A stretch of DNA of 64,000 nucleotides, from the NCBI RefSeq assembly GCF_005281615.1, contig NZ_SZZM01000003.1, forward strand, positions 352,207-416,206, given 5' to 3'. Each line of letters starts with the position of its first letter. Within the stretch, counting starts at the first letter, position 1. The notes under the pieces were generated by a model. That model had not been told where the DNA came from. It did not search any database and saw nothing but the letters and a program-made list of their open reading frames with translations. Positions 60,888 to 64,000 of this stretch are shown here, piece by piece. A program made the translations under genes and the position numbers. The DNA is from Rhodoligotrophos defluvii. Its GTDB lineage: Bacteria; Pseudomonadota; Alphaproteobacteria; Rhizobiales; Im1.

Positions 60888-61414
60888 AACACGCGATGCC
60901 GAGCACGGTCGAGACTACAGTCACCTTCCTGGAGATGACGGCGCCTCCTCGCCACACGGTGCATCCGCCCAGCAATTTCAAGATCGCCCTGATGGAGGCG
61001 GTACGGCCGCCGATGCACTTCTACCGCTACCTCTACGACGTGGTGGGCGCGAACCACGCCTGGGTCGATCGCCGTAAGATGAGCGATGACGAGCTCGCGC
61101 AGCAGATCCATGCCGATGGCGTCGAGATCTTCGTTGCCTATGTGAACGGCTGCCCGGCCGGCTATTTCGAGCTCAACGCCCGTGATCCCCAGGAGGTCTG
61201 GCTCGCCTATTTCGGCGTCATCCCGGACTTCCTCGGCATCGGGGTCGGCAAATGGCTTCTGTCCGAGGCGATTGCCGCCGCCTGGGCCAAGGGGCCGGAT
61301 GTCGTCAGGGTCGAGACCTGCACGCTCGATCATCCGCGCGCCCTGCCCCTCTACCAGAAGCTTGGCTTCGTGCCCTATGCGCAGAAGCACAAGGTCATGG
61401 AGCTTTTGGATTAG
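60884..61414 (+). CDS. GNAT-family N-acetyltransferase
   Basis: This is a 176-residue cytosolic acetyltransferase. The acetyl-CoA motif A reads FGVIPDFLGIGVGKWLLSEA, and motif B has LDHPRALPLYQKLGFVPY. The N-terminal FKIALMEAVRPPMHFYRYLYD is conserved in a subgroup of alphaproteobacterial GNATs. The substrate is not identifiable. Two starts are possible: ATG 60884 overlaps the sseA stop by four bases, and ATG 60896 (MPSTVETTV) has a better spacing from AAAGGA. It ends the cysK-alaX-sseA run. Confidence 0.87.
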   Translation: MKHAMPSTVETTVTFLEMTAPPRHTVHPPSNFKIALMEAVRPPMHFYRYLYDVVGANHAWVDRRKMSDDELAQQIHADGVEIFVAYVNGCPAGYFELNARDPQEVWLAYFGVIPDFLGIGVGKWLLSEAIAAAWAKGPDVVRVETCTLDHPRALPLYQKLGFVPYAQKHKVMELLD

Positions 61415-61442
61415 TTGACTAGTATCCTCAGCAGCTTACATC

Positions 61443-61465
61443 ATCACCGGCCTCGAGCCGGTGAT
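61443..61465. repeat. REP-like palindrome at the end of the MBL-fold gene
   Basis: ATCACCGGC (61443-61451) and GCCGGTGAT (61457-61465) form a perfect nine-pair palindrome around CTCGA. It lies between converging genes and includes the MBL-fold gene stop codon. Its form is that of short palindromic repeats scattered in alphaproteobacterial genomes. No T-tract follows, so it is not a classic terminator. Confidence 0.6.
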
Positions 61466-62508
61466 CCGGGGCCAAGAGGAAAGGCGCGTGCCGCGAGAGC
61501 CTGGACGGGCTGGTTGTCCGGCACCAGCACCTGGCCCGGCCGGAAGCTCGGGAACCGCTCCGGCGCAATGCGCGCCGCGGCAAGGGCTGCTGCCAACCGC
61601 TGTGCCGGCTCGTCGATCGGCTCTGCCGTGAGCTGAAACGTGCCCCAGTGGTGCCCGACCGCCTGGCGGGCCCCGCAATCCAGCATGATCTGCACCGATT
61701 CCTCCGGGCAGACGTGAACATCCTTCATGAACCAGCGCGGCTCGTAGGCGCCGATCGGGATCAGCGCCAGCCGCGGCGGCCCGAACTCGCGCGCGACCGC
61801 ACGAAAGATCTCGCCGTCCCCATAGGCCGTATCGCCGATGTGGTAGACGGTCCCGGCGTCGGACTGCAGCACATAGGCGCACCATTGCGCCATGCGCTTG
61901 TCGAACAGGCCGCGCGCCGACCAGTGATAGGCGGGCCTCAGATGCACCCGCAAGCCTGCCCCGCAGTCCACACACACATCCCAGCCATAGGCCTCCACGG
62001 CGAGATCATCACCGAAGCGCCGAATGATGGTGTCGTTGCCCAGCGGCGCGATGATGCGAGGCTGATACCGGTCGTGCAGCGCCACCAGGGTGTGCCGGTC
62101 GAGATGATCGTAGTGATTGTGGGTGATCAGCACGAGATCGATGGGCGGCAGATCCTCCCAGGCGATGCCGGGCGGGTTCACCCGCTTCGGCCCCCACCGG
62201 CGGAAGGGACTTGCCCGCTCTGACCACACGGGATCGACCAGGATGTTCCGGCCGGCGATCTGGATGAGAAAGGAGGCATGGCCGATCAGCGTCACCCGCA
62301 AGTCGTCCACCCGTTCGGGTGGCCGGTCGCGAAACGGGCTCGGAAAGTGCACGGGCCAAGCGGCGCGCTCGGTGCGGAACAGCAGCTGATAGGTCTCGGC
62401 CAGCGACTTGTCCCGGCCCTGTACGGGCGCGCGGAACCGCAGGCCGTCGAACTCCGCGCTTCGAGGGCCGGCATAGTAGGGATTGCGCCGTTTCAGAAAG
62501 ATCGCCAT
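61444..62508 (-). CDS. MBL-fold metal-dependent hydrolase (NAPE-PLD/RomA-like)
   Basis: This is a 354-residue metallo-beta-lactamase-fold protein without a signal peptide. The metal motif THNHYDHLD holds His130, His132, Asp134 and His135. Later ligands are GDTAYGDGEIF (Asp) and GHHWGTF (His). The LIGHASFLIQIAG start of the fold and the GPKRVNPPG segment resemble N-acylphosphatidylethanolamine phospholipase D-like and RomA-like proteins; the substrate is unknown. The last residues (GPGSPARGR) are encoded by the palindrome at 61443-61465, which probably replaced the original 3' end. It converges on the GNAT gene. Confidence 0.88.
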   Translation of the reverse strand: MAIFLKRRNPYYAGPRSAEFDGLRFRAPVQGRDKSLAETYQLLFRTERAAWPVHFPSPFRDRPPERVDDLRVTLIGHASFLIQIAGRNILVDPVWSERASPFRRWGPKRVNPPGIAWEDLPPIDLVLITHNHYDHLDRHTLVALHDRYQPRIIAPLGNDTIIRRFGDDLAVEAYGWDVCVDCGAGLRVHLRPAYHWSARGLFDKRMAQWCAYVLQSDAGTVYHIGDTAYGDGEIFRAVAREFGPPRLALIPIGAYEPRWFMKDVHVCPEESVQIMLDCGARQAVGHHWGTFQLTAEPIDEPAQRLAAALAAARIAPERFPSFRPGQVLVPDNQPVQALAARAFPLGPGSPARGR

Positions 62509-62561
62509 CTGCGCAGTCGATCACCGCCGGCGCGATTGTCCATTCCTCGGTAACGGGCGAG

Positions 62562-63356
62562 CTAGTGCAGGATCTGGCTCAGGAACAGCTTGGTGCGCTC
62601 GCTGCGCGGATTGGTGAAGAACTCCTTGGGCTCGTTCTGCTCGACGATCTGGCCCTCGTCCATGAAGATAACCCGGTCCGCGACCTGGCGCGCAAAGCCC
62701 ATCTCGTGGGTCACGCACAGCATGGTCATGCCGGACTGGGCCAGGTCCACCATCACGTCGAGCACTTCCTTGATCATTTCCGGATCGAGAGCCGAGGTCG
62801 GCTCGTCGAACAGCATGATGCGCGGGTTCATGCACAGGGCCCGCGCGATCGCCACCCGCTGCTGCTGTCCGCCGGAAAGCTGCCCGGGATATTTGTGCGC
62901 CTGTTCCGGGATCTTCACCCGCTCCAGATACTTCATGGCCAGCTCGGCCGCATCCTTCTTCGGCATCTTGCGCACCCAGATCGGCGCGAGCGTCAGGTTC
63001 TCAAGAATGGTGAGGTGCGGGAACAGGTTGAAGTGCTGGAACACCATGCCCACTTCCCGCCGGATCTCGTCCACCTTCTTCAAGTCGTCGGTAAGCTCGA
63101 TGCCATCGACGATGATGGTGCCGCTCTGGTGGCTCTCCAGCCGGTTGATGCAGCGGATCAGCGTCGATTTGCCGGAGCCCGAGGGGCCGCAAATGACGAT
63201 GCGTTCACCCTTGTAGACCGTCAGGTTGATATCGCGCAGCACGTGGAACTCGCCGAACCACTTGTTCATGTCGATGATCTGGATGGCGACATCCTGCTGA
63301 GCGGCTTTACCGGCGGAACGGCTATCGGCGGCAACGGCGGGCGCAACTTCGGCCAT
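62562..63356 (-). CDS. amino-acid ABC transporter ATP-binding protein (AapP/GlnQ type)
   Basis: This is a 264-residue ATPase with Walker [20 protein letters not shown]-loop [13 protein letters not shown], signature [19 protein letters not shown] and Walker [16 protein letters not shown]. The H-loop [13 protein letters not shown] follows. The CINRLE and [15 protein letters not shown] strings are typical of polar/general amino-acid importers such as AapP and BztD. A disordered 20-residue N-terminus ([17 protein letters not shown]) precedes the fold. It is nine bases after the permease stop. Confidence 0.93.
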   Translation of the reverse strand: MAEVAPAVAADSRSAGKAAQQDVAIQIIDMNKWFGEFHVLRDINLTVYKGERIVICGPSGSGKSTLIRCINRLESHQSGTIIVDGIELTDDLKKVDEIRREVGMVFQHFNLFPHLTILENLTLAPIWVRKMPKKDAAELAMKYLERVKIPEQAHKYPGQLSGGQQQRVAIARALCMNPRIMLFDEPTSALDPEMIKEVLDVMVDLAQSGMTMLCVTHEMGFARQVADRVIFMDEGQIVEQNEPKEFFTNPRSERTKLFLSQILH

Positions 63357-63365
63357 GACTGATCC

Positions 63366-64000
63366 CTAGCGTTTGAACCCCGCGCCCAATCGGCGCTCCA
63401 TGAATATGGAATAGCGGCTGATTGAAAAGCAGAACAGCCAGTAAATCAACGCCACCGCGAAATAACCCGTGGCAGCGGTCTGCGGCGTCGACCAGTTCGC
63501 GTCCGCGAGCCCGGCATGCAGGATGCCGAGCAGGTCGAAAATGCCGATGATCGAGACGAGGGTCGTATCCTTGAACAGCGAGATGAAGCTGTTGACGATT
63601 CCGGGAATGACGATGCGCAGCGCCTGGGGCAGAACGATAAGCCGCATCTTGCGCCAATAGCTCAGGCCGAGTGCCTCCGCTGCCTCGTACTGCCCCTTCG
63701 GAATGGCCTGCAGCCCGCCGCGGATGACTTCCGCCATATAGGCGGCCGTGAACAGGGCGACCCCGATCAGCGCCCGCAGCAGCTTGTCGACCGACGAGCC
63801 CTCGGGCATGAACAGCGGCAGCATGACGCTCGCCATGAACAGCACGGTGATCAGGGGCACCCCGCGCCACAGCTCGATGAACATGACCGAGAACAGCCGC
63901 ACCACCGGCAGCCGCGAGCGGCGGCCCAGCGCCAGGAGAATGCCGAGCGGCAGGGAGGCCACCATCCCGGTGATCGCCACGACGAGGGTGACCAGCAGCC
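63366..64000 (-). CDS. amino-acid ABC transporter permease (AapM-like), start beyond window edge
   Basis: This is the C-terminal part of an inner-membrane permease of the general L-amino-acid transporter type; at least 210 codons are visible, and the start lies beyond position 64000. The family features seen are [19 protein letters not shown], the EAA loop [29 protein letters not shown] (shown by ends EAAEALGL and QALRIVIPG), and the C-terminal [12 protein letters not shown]. The AapP-like ATPase gene follows immediately on the same strand. The periplasmic binding protein and AapQ-like gene should lie outside the window. Confidence 0.92.
   Translation of the reverse strand, partial: LLVTLVVAITGMVASLPLGILLALGRRSRLPVVRLFSVMFIELWRGVPLITVLFMASVMLPLFMPEGSSVDKLLRALIGVALFTAAYMAEVIRGGLQAIPKGQYEAAEALGLSYWRKMRLIVLPQALRIVIPGIVNSFISLFKDTTLVSIIGIFDLLGILHAGLADANWSTPQTAATGYFAVALIYWLFCFSISRYSIFMERRLGAGFKR

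Overview
The window is a high-GC, gene-dense bacterial chromosome segment. Several genes point to an alphaproteobacterium, probably of the Hyphomicrobiales (Rhizobiales): an NDUFA12-type complex I accessory protein, a DUF2155 protein, an adenosylcobalamin-dependent ribonucleotide reductase, a pepA-holC pair beside an lptD-surA-pdxA-rsmA run, and AapP/AapM-like amino-acid transport genes at the right edge. I saw no rRNA, tRNA, CRISPR array, insertion sequence or phage gene.

Layout. 1-4358 (minus) holds parE (cut by the left edge), DUF2155, a methyltransferase, mlaD and an NDUFA12-like gene. 4359-4921 is a long leader with two candidate NrdR boxes in front of nrdJ (4922-8644), which ends at a clear terminator. 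8694-11865 (minus) holds a ceramidase-like membrane protein, an L,D-transpeptidase, and speD/speE with a terminator-like hairpin between them. 12099-15513 (plus) holds an ABC-F ATPase and an unrecognised exported, probably barrel-type, protein in a lower-GC patch. 15525-18398 (minus) is pepA-holC-DUF1737-GST. 18473-25178 (minus) is a six-gene operon: a polyamine/opine-type ABC transporter, an M20-type amidase and a FAD-linked 2-hydroxyacid dehydrogenase. It sits where lptF-lptG would normally be, just before lptD-surA-pdxA-rsmA (25609-31045, plus). A zinc alcohol dehydrogenase follows.

32195-43084 (minus) is a ten-gene catabolic operon: IclR regulator, hyuA, hyuB, a complete branched-chain-type ABC transporter, a cupin and an acyl-CoA ligase. 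It looks like uptake plus ATP-dependent ring opening or carboxylation of an unknown substrate, followed by CoA activation. 43257-54600 (minus) is a tightly overlapping chemosensory operon: cheW, cheR-TPR, cheW, mcp, cheA-REC, cheB and two receiver-containing histidine kinases. Its plan is Wsp/Che3-like, but it lacks cheY, cheD and a GGDEF output and appears to pass its signal to the kinases. This is the most interesting system in the window.

54746-64000 holds an MlrC-like M81 metallopeptidase, an unknown exported protein, a 2-oxoglutarate/Fe(II) oxygenase, a translationally coupled cysK-alaX-sseA-GNAT run, an MBL-fold hydrolase whose 3' end lies in a REP-like palindrome, and an AapP/AapM-type transporter (the last gene cut by the right edge).

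All calls come from reading the sequence and remembered family motifs; no database search was run.
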